A stretch of DNA of 64,000 nt from Rhodococcus coprophilus NBRC 100603. Its GTDB lineage: Bacteria > Actinomycetota > Actinomycetes > Mycobacteriales > Mycobacteriaceae. A program made the position numbers and the translations under genes. This document shows positions 54,961-61,859 of the stretch, piece by piece. The DNA is taken from NCBI RefSeq assembly GCF_001895045.1, contig NZ_BDAM01000012.1, positions 62,001 through 126,000 of the forward strand, given 5' to 3'. Positions within the stretch are counted from its first letter, which is position 1. Each line of letters starts with the position of its first letter. The notes beneath the pieces are model-generated. The model was not told where the DNA came from. It saw nothing but the letters and a program-made list of their open reading frames with translations, and did not search any database.

Positions 54961-55077
54961 ATGAGTAAGGGCAAGGGCTCCGGGAAGGCGCGCAGTGCCA
55001 TCACCGGAAAGTACGTGAGCAAGTCCTACGCGACCTCTCATCCGAAGACAACCGTCGTGGAAGGCAAGAAGAAGTAA
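54961..55077 (+). CDS. Small Lys/Ser/Gly-rich protein (38 aa), actinophage-type
   Basis: The sequence begins MSKGKGSGKARSAITGKYVS and ends HPKTTVVEGKKK. The 'SA.TG.YV....A..HPKTTV.E' pattern is one I recall in many very short actinobacterial and actinophage proteins of unknown function. It lies two bases after the preceding small gene, so it is translationally coupled or co-translated, and is followed by a terminator hairpin. Too small for routine gene calling. Confidence 0.72.
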   Translation: MSKGKGSGKARSAITGKYVSKSYATSHPKTTVVEGKKK

Positions 55078-55083
55078 GGGGCC

Positions 55084-55117
55084 GGTGCTGGGAGTTGCCT
55101 CGGTGGCTCCCAGCACC
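55084..55117. terminator. Terminator hairpin between converging satellite genes
   Basis: A perfect 11-bp stem (GGTGCTGGGAG / CTCCCAGCACC) with a 12-base loop starts seven bases after the small-protein stop. Confidence 0.82.
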
Positions 55118-55167
55118 TACCTCTATCCGGAAGTCTGCTTGAGCGTCCAGGTAGCTACGGCATGGCG

Positions 55168-55194
55168 CGAGTAGTCGAGTAGTCGAGTAGTCGA
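55168..55194. repeat. Tandem octamer repeat CGAGTAGT x3
   Basis: Three exact head-to-tail copies of CGAGTAGT followed by CGA lie in the non-coding gap just downstream of the head-closure gene. Possible recognition site or simple slippage tract. Confidence 0.75.
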
Positions 55195-55202
55195 CTCTGC
55201 GA

Positions 55203-55550
55203 TCACCTGCGGAGCATCACGTACTCGGCTCGCGCCGTACGCGGCGAGCCACTGAAGATCTGCGGGTCTCCGTCGAGCGCGTACCGCTTGCCTCTCCACT
55301 CGACCTGCGACTGAGCACCGAGCAACTCGGGGTAGCCGACCAGGCGCAACCGGTACTTGATCGAGGTCTCAAACCCGATCTTCTGTGTCTCCGGGCTGGC
55401 GCTCATCACGCCGATGTTGACCGGCTGCACAACAGCCTTGAGGACGATTCCCACCTTCGACGGCTTGGTGAACTTGTTGCCGTCTTCGTCGATGGTCAGG
55501 GTCTCGGGGTAGACCGTGACGGTCTCGTTTCCACGGTTGAGGATGCTCAC
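55203..55550 (-). CDS. Phage head-closure / head-tail joining protein
   Basis: This 115-residue beta-rich protein (VTVYPETLTIDEDGNKFTKP, FETSIKYRLRLVGYPELLGAQSQVEW, DGDPQIFSGSPRT) is like the small head-completion proteins encoded after the connector in HK97-type phages. GTG at 55550, preceded by GGCAGGTGG, starts two bases after the connector stop. A longer open frame runs upstream into the connector gene. It would seal the packaged capsid and provide the tail-binding surface, which is the interface a satellite needs to accept a helper tail. Confidence 0.7.
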   Translation of the reverse strand: MSILNRGNETVTVYPETLTIDEDGNKFTKPSKVGIVLKAVVQPVNIGVMSASPETQKIGFETSIKYRLRLVGYPELLGAQSQVEWRGKRYALDGDPQIFSGSPRTARAEYVMLRR

Positions 55551-55552
55551 GA

Positions 55553-55954
55553 TCAGCCACCTGCCCCGAAGAACGACGACTCCCGGCGCGGTGCCACGAG
55601 GTTCGGCACCAGCGAGTGCATCTTGCTCGGTCGAACACCGAGCGTCTGCCACTCCTCGGGGAGCAGCCGTAACGTCCCGTCGGCGGTGTAGGCCTTCTGA
55701 TACGAGAACCCACCGTCCGACTCGGAGACGAGCCCGTCTCCGTGCAGAACCACCCGTAAGACAGCCTCAGCCTCGATGTCGACCACGTCTGCCTGGTCGA
55801 TGTCTCCGGCTGCGATCTGTGAGGCCAGATCCGGGATCCGGCGAACGATCATGCGTTCGACCTGTTCGAGTCGACGTGCGACCATCGCGGTTTCCTCGGG
55901 CGTCAGCTCGCGCCCGAGTACTGCCTGGACATCCTCAGCGGTTGCGTGAGCCAT
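55553..55954 (-). CDS. Phage head-tail connector (Gp19/Gp15/Gp42-like)
   Basis: This 133-residue helical protein (VQAVLGRELTPEETAMVARRLEQVERMIVRRIPDLA, DIDQADVVDIEAEAVLRVVLHGDGLVSESDGGFSYQ, then LRLLPEEWQTLG) matches the Gp19/Gp15/Gp42 head-tail connector pattern of actinophages. It overlaps the start-proximal tail of the 41-residue gene by 20 bases. In phages this ring attaches under the portal, yet no portal gene is visible in the element. Confidence 0.8.
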   Translation of the reverse strand: MAHATAEDVQAVLGRELTPEETAMVARRLEQVERMIVRRIPDLASQIAAGDIDQADVVDIEAEAVLRVVLHGDGLVSESDGGFSYQKAYTADGTLRLLPEEWQTLGVRPSKMHSLVPNLVAPRRESSFFGAGG

Positions 55955-56060
55955 CGCGCATCTCCTTCCGGTTGGTCTTCAGAACGGAGAGGAGCTGCTT
56001 CACGTTCAGCTCCGGGTGACCACGCCGTGGTCGGCGCAGTGTGTAGTTCTTACGTGGCAT
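55935..56060 (-). CDS. Small basic protein (41 aa)
   Basis: The ATG at 56060 has GGAGG eight bases upstream. The product begins MPRKNYTLRRPRRGHPELNV, continues KQLLSVLKTNRKE and ends DGSRNR. It overlaps the upstream gene by 11 bases and the connector gene by 20 bases, in different frames, as packed phage genes do. Function unknown; Arg/Lys-rich N-terminus could bind nucleic acid. Confidence 0.65.
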   Translation of the reverse strand: MPRKNYTLRRPRRGHPELNVKQLLSVLKTNRKEMRDGSRNR

Positions 56061-56337
56061 CTGGGATGCCTCCTGTCAGTACTTGGTGATAGAAGTCGGC
56101 AGCCGACAAACCGGCTGCGTTCATTACGGGAGCGGCCAGCTCGTGCCCGCGACCAGGCACAGAGCCATTGAGCCAGTCGGCTACGTTGCCCCTCAGCGAC
56201 TGGTAGTCACCGGGGGTACACAGACCCCCGAGTAACCGGAGATCGTTCGGGAGAAGGGCAGCCAGAGCCTCAGGGCTCGAGGCTGAAGGCTTGCGATTAC
56301 GTCGCCTGGTCTGCGACATCCCAGTGCCTCGGGCCAT
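56050..56337 (-). CDS. Hypothetical satellite protein (95 aa)
   Basis: This 95-residue protein has a basic N-terminus (SQTRRRNRKPSAS) and a mainly helical remainder (SPEALAALLPNDLRLLGGLCTP, ADWLNGSVPGRGHELAAPVM). GAGGAGG is seven bases before the ATG, and it begins three bases after the TerS-like stop. Position in the head-gene block suggests a packaging or capsid-related role, but no family was recognised. Confidence 0.75.
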   Translation of the reverse strand: MARGTGMSQTRRRNRKPSASSPEALAALLPNDLRLLGGLCTPGDYQSLRGNVADWLNGSVPGRGHELAAPVMNAAGLSAADFYHQVLTGGIPDAT

Positions 56338-56339
56338 GG

Positions 56340-56636
56340 CTAGTCCTCCTCGGCAGGTGCGAAGTTCAGTCGAGCGAGGAGCTGGGCGAGCAGGGCCCGC
56401 TGGACGCGGACCTCAGCGATCAGCGGATGGATCACCATTTGGCCGGCACTGCCTCGGACTGTCAGTGGCTGGCCAGCAGTCGCACGGTCCAGCTCGGCGA
56501 TGGTGTCGGTTACGCAGCAGGTGTGAGCGAGGATCTCCAGCTTGGCTGGCTCGTTGTCCAGGTCGTACTCGTCCAGGACGGTCTTCCAGAGTTTCTGGCC
56601 TGCCGACCCGAAACCCTTCGGCATTCGTGGCCGCAT
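56340..56636 (-). CDS. Terminase small subunit-like protein (P27-type)
   Basis: This 98-residue protein (KGFGSAGQKLWKTVLDEYDLDNEPAKLEILAHTC, TIAELDRATAGQPLTVRGSAGQMVIHPLIAEVRVQRALLAQLLARL) matches the short TerS proteins of actinophages, which read 'G..LW..i..eydl...e...L...c...d.id.L' and 'HPL..E.R..r..la.LL..L'. TerS recognises the pac/cos site; with no large subunit in the element it would redirect a helper's terminase to satellite DNA (inference). Order is unusual: it lies after the capsid gene. Confidence 0.8.
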   Translation of the reverse strand: MRPRMPKGFGSAGQKLWKTVLDEYDLDNEPAKLEILAHTCCVTDTIAELDRATAGQPLTVRGSAGQMVIHPLIAEVRVQRALLAQLLARLNFAPAEED

Positions 56637-57059
56637 AGGCGTTTCAACCCCTTAATGAAAAGTAGGAAATAGCCCTTGATCAGGGCATCTGGTGAAAAAT
56701 CAGGTTCTGAAAACCGCACGTGATGTCTCGGGCGCATAACGTCCCGGTCAAAGAGGGGGGTGGGAGGGGATACCCCCTGGGTAGGGGTCGCACCGTGTCT
56801 GACCTGCGTAAACGTCGGATCGATCGGTGTCACGAGGCTGATCCAGCCTGCAGGCAGAGACTCGACACCAGACAACCTCAAGCAGAGGCCGGACTACCCG
56901 ACCTAGAGACCTCGGCAGGACTCCCACCGAGGACCAGGCCTTACCTCCTCGGCCTCCAGCCTCAGGGCCTAGACCCCACCTGACCAGACCTCCACCCGAG
57001 CTACCTCGGCTCGGGGGCCTGGGCACCCTCCTGGGCATAGAGCCCTGGCTTGTGCAGCC
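56637..57059 (-). other. Non-coding gap upstream of the TerS-like gene
   Basis: The 423 bp hold no open frame with a start signal and family resemblance. Notable are a GGGGGGTGGGAGGGG tract at 56754-56768 on the plus strand, CCTCGG repeats around 56910-57010 and a CTCGG/CCGAG-rich area that could form stems. Candidate cis elements are a packaging (pac/cos) site or a promoter for the TerS operon; neither can be proven by eye. Confidence 0.4.
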
Positions 57060-57377
57060 TTAGCCGGTAGTGACCCGTCCTCTGCGGATGTCCTGCCACT
57101 GCTTCGGGGTCACGCCTGCCTCCATAGCCAACGTGCGGAGCTTGAACCCGAGGTCGAGATACCGGCTGCATTCGTCGCTGAGGGCGACTACCTGTGCCCA
57201 CAACTCGTTGGTCAGCTCGAAGTCTCCGAGTGCCTCACAGGCCCGTTGGGCGTTCTCCAGCTCGTGCGCCACTGTGCGGCAGAGGTAACAGCAGTACTTG
57301 CGCTCCTCGAAGGCTGTACCCTGGCAGCCTTCGCGCTGACACGGAACGAACGTACGGGGGTTACTGGTGTTGGCCAT
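57060..57377 (-). CDS. Zinc-finger-like satellite protein (105 aa)
   Basis: This protein has Cys pairs near the N-terminus (PCQREGCQGTAFEERKYCCYLCRTV), consistent with a small zinc-binding module. A helical body (AHELENAQRACEAL, LWAQVVALSDECSRYLDLGFKLRTL) and a C-terminal KQWQDIRRGRV follow. GGAGAG precedes the ATG. Proteins of this style are common in actinophages. Possible regulators of transcription or of helper functions, but no function is known to me. Confidence 0.75.
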   Translation of the reverse strand: MANTSNPRTFVPCQREGCQGTAFEERKYCCYLCRTVAHELENAQRACEALGDFELTNELWAQVVALSDECSRYLDLGFKLRTLAMEAGVTPKQWQDIRRGRVTTG

Positions 57378-57500
57378 GGCGGGTCTCTCCTTTGTGAGGG
57401 CGTCTGAGACGCCAGAAGGGCACCTCGTAAGGTGCCCCTCCAGCGTTGTATTCAGTTGTGCCCGAACAGGATCAGTCGTTCGGGGTATGTCAAGTTGCTA

Positions 57501-58331
57501 TCAGGCAGCAACAGCGTGCAGGCGCACGATGCCCGACGGGTTGGCATGGCCGAACCCGATTCGAGCCACGGCGCGGACCTGAGTCGCGTCCGAGCCAAAG
57601 GCGGCATCGGTGGACATGGTCACCGCGGTGCCCTTGCGAAGGACGGTCATCACCTGCGAGGAGTCCAGGGCCCAGGCGTTGCCAGCGGTCACCGCAGGCG
57701 AGACCAGGGCGATAAGACCAGCCAGCTTGATGCCGTCGTCCACGCTCTCGATCAGGCCCTGGTTCGAGCCGGAAGCGGTCTTGGCCTTCGAGAGGGCCAG
57801 GGCCACGTCAGGGGCCAGAACGATATGGGTCAGCTCGGCACCGTTGGCCATCGCCTTCGACTTGGCATCGTGGACGTAGTCGAGCGTGGTCCAGCCTGCG
57901 GTCGTATCGACGACCTGGACACCCTGGACCGAGAGGAGACCGCTCGGGCCGTGGGTGACGGTGTCACCGAAGAACGCGGCATCGACCTTCTTGCCGATGT
58001 CACGGGCCAGTGCCTTACCGATCATCGCGGCCACCGCCGGATCGGTGTCCTCGACCGACTCGTTGGAGACCTGGGTCAGACCGGCGACCTTGGTCGGGAC
58101 CACGACGACCTCGTTGGTCACCGGATCGACGAGCGTGATCGGGGTGTTCTCGGCGTACCAGCCGGTCTCGGGATCGGTGACCAGGATCGGGAAACGAACC
58201 TGATGCTTACCGGTGTTGACGACGGTTGCAGCCTGGAACGCAACCGCCTTGTCGGTGATCTCGGCATCGACGAGCTTGCCGTAGTCCTCGGGGGTGAAGG
58301 CGTTCTGCAGGGCGGTGTTGGTGGTAGCCAT
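57501..58331 (-). CDS. HK97-type major capsid protein
   Basis: The 276-residue product has the HK97-fold capsid core: TVVNTGKHQVRFPILVTDPETGWYAENTPI near the N-terminal arm/E-loop, VAGLTQVSNESVEDTDPAVAAMIGKALARDIGKKVDAAFFGD (spine helix), and the C-terminal P-domain (SPAVTAGNAWALDSSQVMTVLRKGTAVTMSTDAAFGSDATQVRAVARIGFGHANP). There is no long N-terminal delta domain; a separate scaffold gene lies upstream, as expected. GGAGGA is before the ATG. It should form a small capsid able to hold about 10 kb. Confidence 0.93.
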   Translation of the reverse strand: MATTNTALQNAFTPEDYGKLVDAEITDKAVAFQAATVVNTGKHQVRFPILVTDPETGWYAENTPITLVDPVTNEVVVVPTKVAGLTQVSNESVEDTDPAVAAMIGKALARDIGKKVDAAFFGDTVTHGPSGLLSVQGVQVVDTTAGWTTLDYVHDAKSKAMANGAELTHIVLAPDVALALSKAKTASGSNQGLIESVDDGIKLAGLIALVSPAVTAGNAWALDSSQVMTVLRKGTAVTMSTDAAFGSDATQVRAVARIGFGHANPSGIVRLHAVAA

Positions 58332-58406
58332 GAAATGTCCTCCTGGACAATAGGAAAGGCCCCTGGCTCGATTGCCAGAGGCCCATAGGGGTAGTGAATC
58401 AGGAGA

Positions 58407-58468
58407 CGGTCACAGACCGAATCCCATTGAGGCACAGCCTCGTTTGTGTTGAGCAGCGGTCACAGACC
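58407..58468. repeat. Direct repeat CGGTCACAGACC x2 between capsid and scaffold genes
   Basis: Copies at 58407-58418 and 58457-58468, 50 bp apart, lie in the non-coding gap; GGTAGTG and CACTACC near the outer edges are inverted. A regulatory or terminator role is possible. Confidence 0.6.
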
Positions 58469-58480
58469 ACTACCCGAAGA

Positions 58481-58939
58481 TCACTTGAACATCGCATCCC
58501 ACGACGGGGTGGGCTGCTTCGGCTTCGAACCTCCGGTGCCCTGGGAAGGGTCGAACGCGGGTGCGTTCTTCCGGAGGCCGGGACGCTCGGTCAGGACAGC
58601 CGCTACATCGGCGGCCACCTTCTCGGGGTCGACGTTGCCGTCGTCGTCCAGGTAGTCGGTGAGGGTGTTACCCGAGAGGGTGAACAAGTCGCTCCCCATC
58701 GCCAGCTCCGCGCTGGCGATCCGCTCGACCTCGGCACGCTGCAGCCGTTCGAACCGAGCCTGCAGGGCGGTCACCGTCTCGCGGGCCTCGTTCCGCTCTA
58801 CCCGGTACCGGGCTTCTTTGTTCAGCTTCTGAGAGCCGTCCTCGGCTCCAGGGGTACCCGTGGGTGCCTTATCGGTAGGCACCCCGTCAGCGTTGGACTC
58901 AGGGCCGGGAACAGGGGTCTGGATGTCTTGGTTCTGCAT
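58481..58939 (-). CDS. Capsid scaffolding protein
   Basis: This 152-residue acidic protein is directly upstream of the capsid gene in transcription order. It has a Pro/Gly/Thr-rich start, a central coiled coil (KLNKEARYRVERNEARETVTALQARFERLQRAEVERIASAE), a DYLDDDGNVDPEKVAADVAAVL segment and a Lys/Pro-rich C-terminus ending SWDAMFK. Coiled-coil core plus basic C-terminal tail is typical for scaffolds of HK97-type capsids. AAGGAGA precedes the ATG. Confidence 0.85.
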   Translation of the reverse strand: MQNQDIQTPVPGPESNADGVPTDKAPTGTPGAEDGSQKLNKEARYRVERNEARETVTALQARFERLQRAEVERIASAELAMGSDLFTLSGNTLTDYLDDDGNVDPEKVAADVAAVLTERPGLRKNAPAFDPSQGTGGSKPKQPTPSWDAMFK

Positions 58940-58951
58940 ATCTCTCCTTGG

Positions 58952-59161
58952 CTATGGGTAGCGGCGCATGAACAGCGCCCGTCGTAGGTCGGTCTCGTCG
59001 ATGTCGTCGTCCAGCCCGAGCCGGGCGAGGATCACGTAGCGGTTCGGGTGTCCGTGCTCGAACCACGCGAGGTCTCCGGCCTCGTGGATGGCTCGGACGT
59101 AGTTCTCAGACCGCGTCAGATGCAGCTGGAACGCTGCTTCCTGCTCGTGTGCGTTCGGCAT
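58952..59161 (-). CDS. Hypothetical satellite protein (69 aa)
   Basis: From ATG 59161, two bases after the preceding stop, the product begins MPNAHEQEAAFQLHLTRSEN and contains RLGLDDDIDETDLRRALFMRRYP. It is acidic in the centre with a basic end. A TTG at 59176 is an alternative start. It is 12 bases upstream of the scaffold gene and presumably co-transcribed. Function unknown. Confidence 0.65.
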   Translation of the reverse strand: MPNAHEQEAAFQLHLTRSENYVRAIHEAGDLAWFEHGHPNRYVILARLGLDDDIDETDLRRALFMRRYP

Positions 59162-59163
59162 GC

Positions 59164-59313
59164 TCAGTCCGTCCAATGTGTGACGGTCAGACCTTCGTAC
59201 GGGTGTCCGTGGTGGGATCCGAGATGGACGGCAGCCTCAGGGCTGACTTTCCACGTACGTGCAGGTGCTCCGTGCTCAGCAGCCCGTACGGCTGCGTCGA
59301 TCAGTGCGTCCAT
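59164..59313 (-). CDS. Small hypothetical satellite protein (49 aa)
   Basis: The ATG at 59313 has AAGGAGA upstream. The product begins MDALIDAAVRAAEHGAPART and ends GLTVTHWTD, with WKVSPEAAVHLGSHHGHPYEG in the centre. It is a compact, His-rich protein without known family. The stop is two bases from the next gene's ATG, so the two are coupled. Confidence 0.65.
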   Translation of the reverse strand: MDALIDAAVRAAEHGAPARTWKVSPEAAVHLGSHHGHPYEGLTVTHWTD

Positions 59314-59385
59314 GTGATCTCTCCTTGGATATGCGAAAGACCCCGTTGTCGGCGGGGCCTCGGTTGGCGGATGTCAAGTTCTGGA

Positions 59386-59634
59386 TCAGCTCGAACACGG
59401 ATCAGGGAGCTGGGCCCCCAGCTCGGAGATGCGGGCCTCAGCAGCCCGCAGCCGGATGCGAAGGTTCTTGGCCTCGTTGTTCAACTTCCGGACCTTCTCG
59501 GACTTCGTGTCGAAGTTCTCCGCTGTATGCAGCCGCTTCCTCAGCTCGAAGCCTTCAGACCGCAGCTTGAGGATCCGGTCCTGCCAGTACGCGGGCAGCT
59601 CGTGGAGCTGGGCGTTCTCAGGGATGTTTGCCAT
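59386..59634 (-). CDS. Coiled-coil satellite protein (82 aa)
   Basis: AGGAGGT lies seven bases before the ATG, a near-perfect ribosome-binding site. Residues about 22-75 form a heptad-rich coiled coil (LKLRSEGFELRKRL, KSEKVRKLNNEAKNLRIRLRAAEARISEL). No family recognised; it may multimerise with capsid-assembly or helper proteins. Confidence 0.75.
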   Translation of the reverse strand: MANIPENAQLHELPAYWQDRILKLRSEGFELRKRLHTAENFDTKSEKVRKLNNEAKNLRIRLRAAEARISELGAQLPDPCSS

Positions 59635-59714
59635 GGGGTACCTCCTGGGGTTGTCGCGGCATCTGGCCGCGTGTTTGGTGCTGTACGACCTCCGTGGGCC
59701 GTGCAGTAGGTGAG

Positions 59715-59969
59715 TCAGTGTGTGTCGAACGCGCCGGAGGCGTACGCCTCGGTCAGTTGCCGAACTACCTCGGCAGGTTCGACGGGTACGCCGTCGTGTT
59801 GGAACTGGACGCCCGCGCTCTCGAAGGCGCGGACAACGGTCCAGGCGGCAGACTTACCGATCCGTTGGCGCTTCTCACGCTCGGACCTGCATCGGCGGCA
59901 GTAGCCACCGTTGTCTCGGTCGGCGGATGTTCGGATCTCGTGCCCCTGAGGGCACTGGTTGACGGGCAT
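59715..59969 (-). CDS. Zinc-ribbon satellite protein (84 aa)
   Basis: Starting at ATG 59969 (AGAGAGG five bases before), it begins MPVNQCPQGHEIRTSADRDN, then GGYCRRCRSEREKRQRIG. The CPQGH...YCRRC spacing is a short zinc ribbon, followed by a helical C-terminus (AWTVVRAFESAGVQF, VRQLTEAYASGAF). An upstream ATG at 60002 is in frame but lacks a ribosome-binding site. Likely DNA-binding or regulatory; function unknown. Confidence 0.72.
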   Translation of the reverse strand: MPVNQCPQGHEIRTSADRDNGGYCRRCRSEREKRQRIGKSAAWTVVRAFESAGVQFQHDGVPVEPAEVVRQLTEAYASGAFDTH

Positions 59970-60349
59970 TAGTGCCTCTCTTTCAGCATCGTTAGTACTC
60001 ATGGTTTGGGTCAAATGAAAAGGGCCAGAACGTATTCGACGTTCTGACCCGAAGATTGTGGGGTACCCCTCGGTCTGCCGTAACAGACCGAGGGCTGACT
60101 TCCCTCAAGAAACACACGGAACGGTCACCCGCCGTTCCTATCCGCTGCTGCCACAGCGGCTTGCCGAGGTCGATCACCTCGAGAAGTTCAGGCGGTCGAT
60201 GGGGAGAGCCACCGACCGACCTCCGGGTGCTGGAGAACACCCGGATGCGGCGATCACCGACTGCAGGTCGGGATCAGCTCGCAAGCTTGCAAGGGGGTGT
60301 CTTTCCCCTTCGCAATATCAGTACAAAACTGGAACACAGTATTTGACCC
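59970..60349. promoter_or_regulatory. Non-coding gap with two strong hairpins
   Basis: Hairpin one at 60022-60050 (GGGCCAGAACG / CGTTCTGACCC, one mismatch, loop TATTCGA). Hairpin two at 60068-60093 (CCTCGGTCTG / CAGACCGAGG, perfect 10 bp, loop CCGTAA). The rest, with GCAAGCTTGCAAG at about 60282-60294, has lower GC than its surroundings. It separates the two minus-strand blocks, so a terminator for the upstream gene and a promoter/operator for the structural block are the likely contents. No gene is accepted. Confidence 0.55.
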
Positions 60350-60880
60350 CTAAGCGATGTAACTCATATTTGGGACGGTCCTGATCCAGGATCCATGAGG
60401 CTCGCCGGCCGAGGTGCCAGTGCCGTTACGCGACCCCTTCGGCCTACCCGGCTGAGGATTCCATCCGGGGTACCGCTCCTGCATGGCTTCCTTCCGGCGC
60501 TTGCGTAGCGCCGCCATCCTCTCCTTCGCAGCGGCATTGTGTGCCACGTGCCGCGCTTCAGAGCACTCTGTGCAGTACTTCGGCCACCGCGCGGTGTCGG
60601 TGCTTCCGTCCTTCTTGTGCGAGATCTTCCGGCGCGTGTGGACGAGTCCGCCGCAGTCAGCGCACGGGCCGTAGTAGACGCGGAATCCCCAGAACTGGAC
60701 CCAGGCTCCGCCCGTCGACGTCACCTCTTGCCGGTACACGTGGTCCGGGTTCTCGCGTCGCCACTTGTCGACCTTGTTCGGCACCAGCTTCGCGGCCTGG
60801 TTGCCCAGTGGGCGGACGAACCGGATGCCGGATGCCGAGGTCTCGATCTCGCCGAGGCGTGCTGTTGCGGTGGTGTTCAT
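60350..60880 (-). CDS. Phage-type zinc-binding protein (176 aa)
   Basis: The ATG at 60880 has AGGAGAGAC upstream. The N-terminal half (GIRFVRPLGNQAAKLVPNKVDKW, STGGAWVQFWGFRVYYG) is followed by a Cys4 module, CADCGGLVHTRRKISH ... YCTECSEARHVAHN, and a long basic helix (KERMAALRKRRKEAMQERYPG). The shape is reminiscent of HNH-like or zinc-ribbon actinophage proteins, but the His/Asn catalytic set of HNH nucleases is not clear. First gene of the leftward block. Confidence 0.72.
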   Translation of the reverse strand: MNTTATARLGEIETSASGIRFVRPLGNQAAKLVPNKVDKWRRENPDHVYRQEVTSTGGAWVQFWGFRVYYGPCADCGGLVHTRRKISHKKDGSTDTARWPKYCTECSEARHVAHNAAAKERMAALRKRRKEAMQERYPGWNPQPGRPKGSRNGTGTSAGEPHGSWIRTVPNMSYIA

Positions 60881-61110
60881 GTCTCTCCTCATGATGTGGT
60901 GTGCTGGATGTCATAGCTAGATGCGGGCCCCAGACCCGCAGCTCATCGGTGGTTACCGGTCGGTAAGTTCGCGCCGTGGCTGGCATCTGCCGCACGAAGG
61001 CTCACGAGCCGTCCCGGCCCCTCCACACTTGATGGGGCCTAGGGATGGCGAGGCCGAGGAAGGCAGATGGCTGACACCAAAAGAAAGCGCACCGAAGGTG
61101 TCCGATTACG

Positions 61111-61370
61111 CCATTCTTTGAATGGCAGAAGAATTGTCAGAGAGCCATTCTTTGGGTCTTCCTGGAGCCATTCTTGACCCTCCAGATGCGCCATTCTTTG
61201 CGCTCCAGATGGCACCTCCAGGTGCCTCCAGATACCCCCCTGAGGGGGATATTCTTTGACCCTCAAAGAATGGTTATTGGGGCCCCTTAAAGGGGTATAT
61301 TATAATAATCTCTAGATAGGGATTTCTTAAGGAAATCCCCTAGTTCGGGAACCCCCTAAAGGGGGTTCCC
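61111..61370. other. Putative replication origin: iterons, AT-rich tract and hairpins
   Basis: CCATTCTTTG occurs at 61111-61120, 61145-61154, 61168-61176 (one T short) and 61191-61200, with the last three spaced 23 bp. ATTCTTTGA-CCC-TCAAAGAAT (61251-61271) is an inverted pair of the same word. Then come CCCCTT-A-AAGGGG (61283-61295), an AT tract TATATTATAATAATC (61296-61310), GGGATTTC/GAAATCCC (61319-61339) and a perfect 10-bp stem GGGAACCCCC/GGGGGTTCCC (61347-61370). Iterons next to an AT-rich unwinding element is the classic layout of a Rep-dependent origin. The flanks (60881-61110 and 61371-61859) hold no accepted gene. Confidence 0.65.
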
Positions 61371-61738
61371 TCACTCTGATCCTGCAACTGGAAAAACCAG
61401 ATCAAAGATTTCCTTGTTACGCGCGCCCGCGTAGGGAGGCAAAAATCCCTCCTGACCAGCGTATACGCTGAAACGGGCGTCTAGCGTCCACGCTGACGCA
61501 CTGAAGGGTGCTACCCACCCACTCACCCACACATAGGTAGGTTCGGCCCTCAGCGTGGCCCCTGGGGGCCACTACGGCGGTCTTCAGATTGCAGGCATGA
61601 CGACATGTCCGCCGGATCGGACGGACCGATTCCGACAGTACCCCCGTCGAGATCGGGAGGCAAGAGATTGCTATCGGTCAGAGAATATACGGGCGCGGCT
61701 AATTTGGAGTGCCGGCCCGATTCAATAAAGAAACAAGT

Positions 61739-61757
61739 CGACAATTCCGAATTGTCG
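61739..61757. promoter_or_regulatory. 19-bp perfect inverted repeat downstream of integrase
   Basis: CGACAATTC-C-GAATTGTCG in an unusually AT-rich stretch, about 100 bp past the integrase stop. Probable binding site for an element-encoded regulator; also could be part of a terminator. Confidence 0.5.
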
Positions 61758-61859
61758 AATCGGTACTCCGACGGAATTGGAATTGCAGGATTCCAGGTAC
61801 GGTCCAATTAATCGTAGTCGCAACAATTGCAGGGGCCTGCCTCTTTTGGCCGGCCCCGG

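Noticed and set aside
56510-56881. Minus-strand frame across the gap before the TerS-like gene
   Set aside because: Overlaps TerS in another frame, no start signal, and Pro/Arg-rich translation without domain resemblance.
61087-61273. CRISPR-like array from the repeated CCATTCTTTG word
   Set aside because: Repeats are only about 10 bp, spacing is 23-34 bp and spacers are themselves similar; no cas genes. Better explained as iterons.
61605-61811. 68-codon plus-strand open frame downstream of integrase
   Set aside because: No ribosome-binding site, low-complexity translation, and it overlaps the 19-bp inverted repeat.
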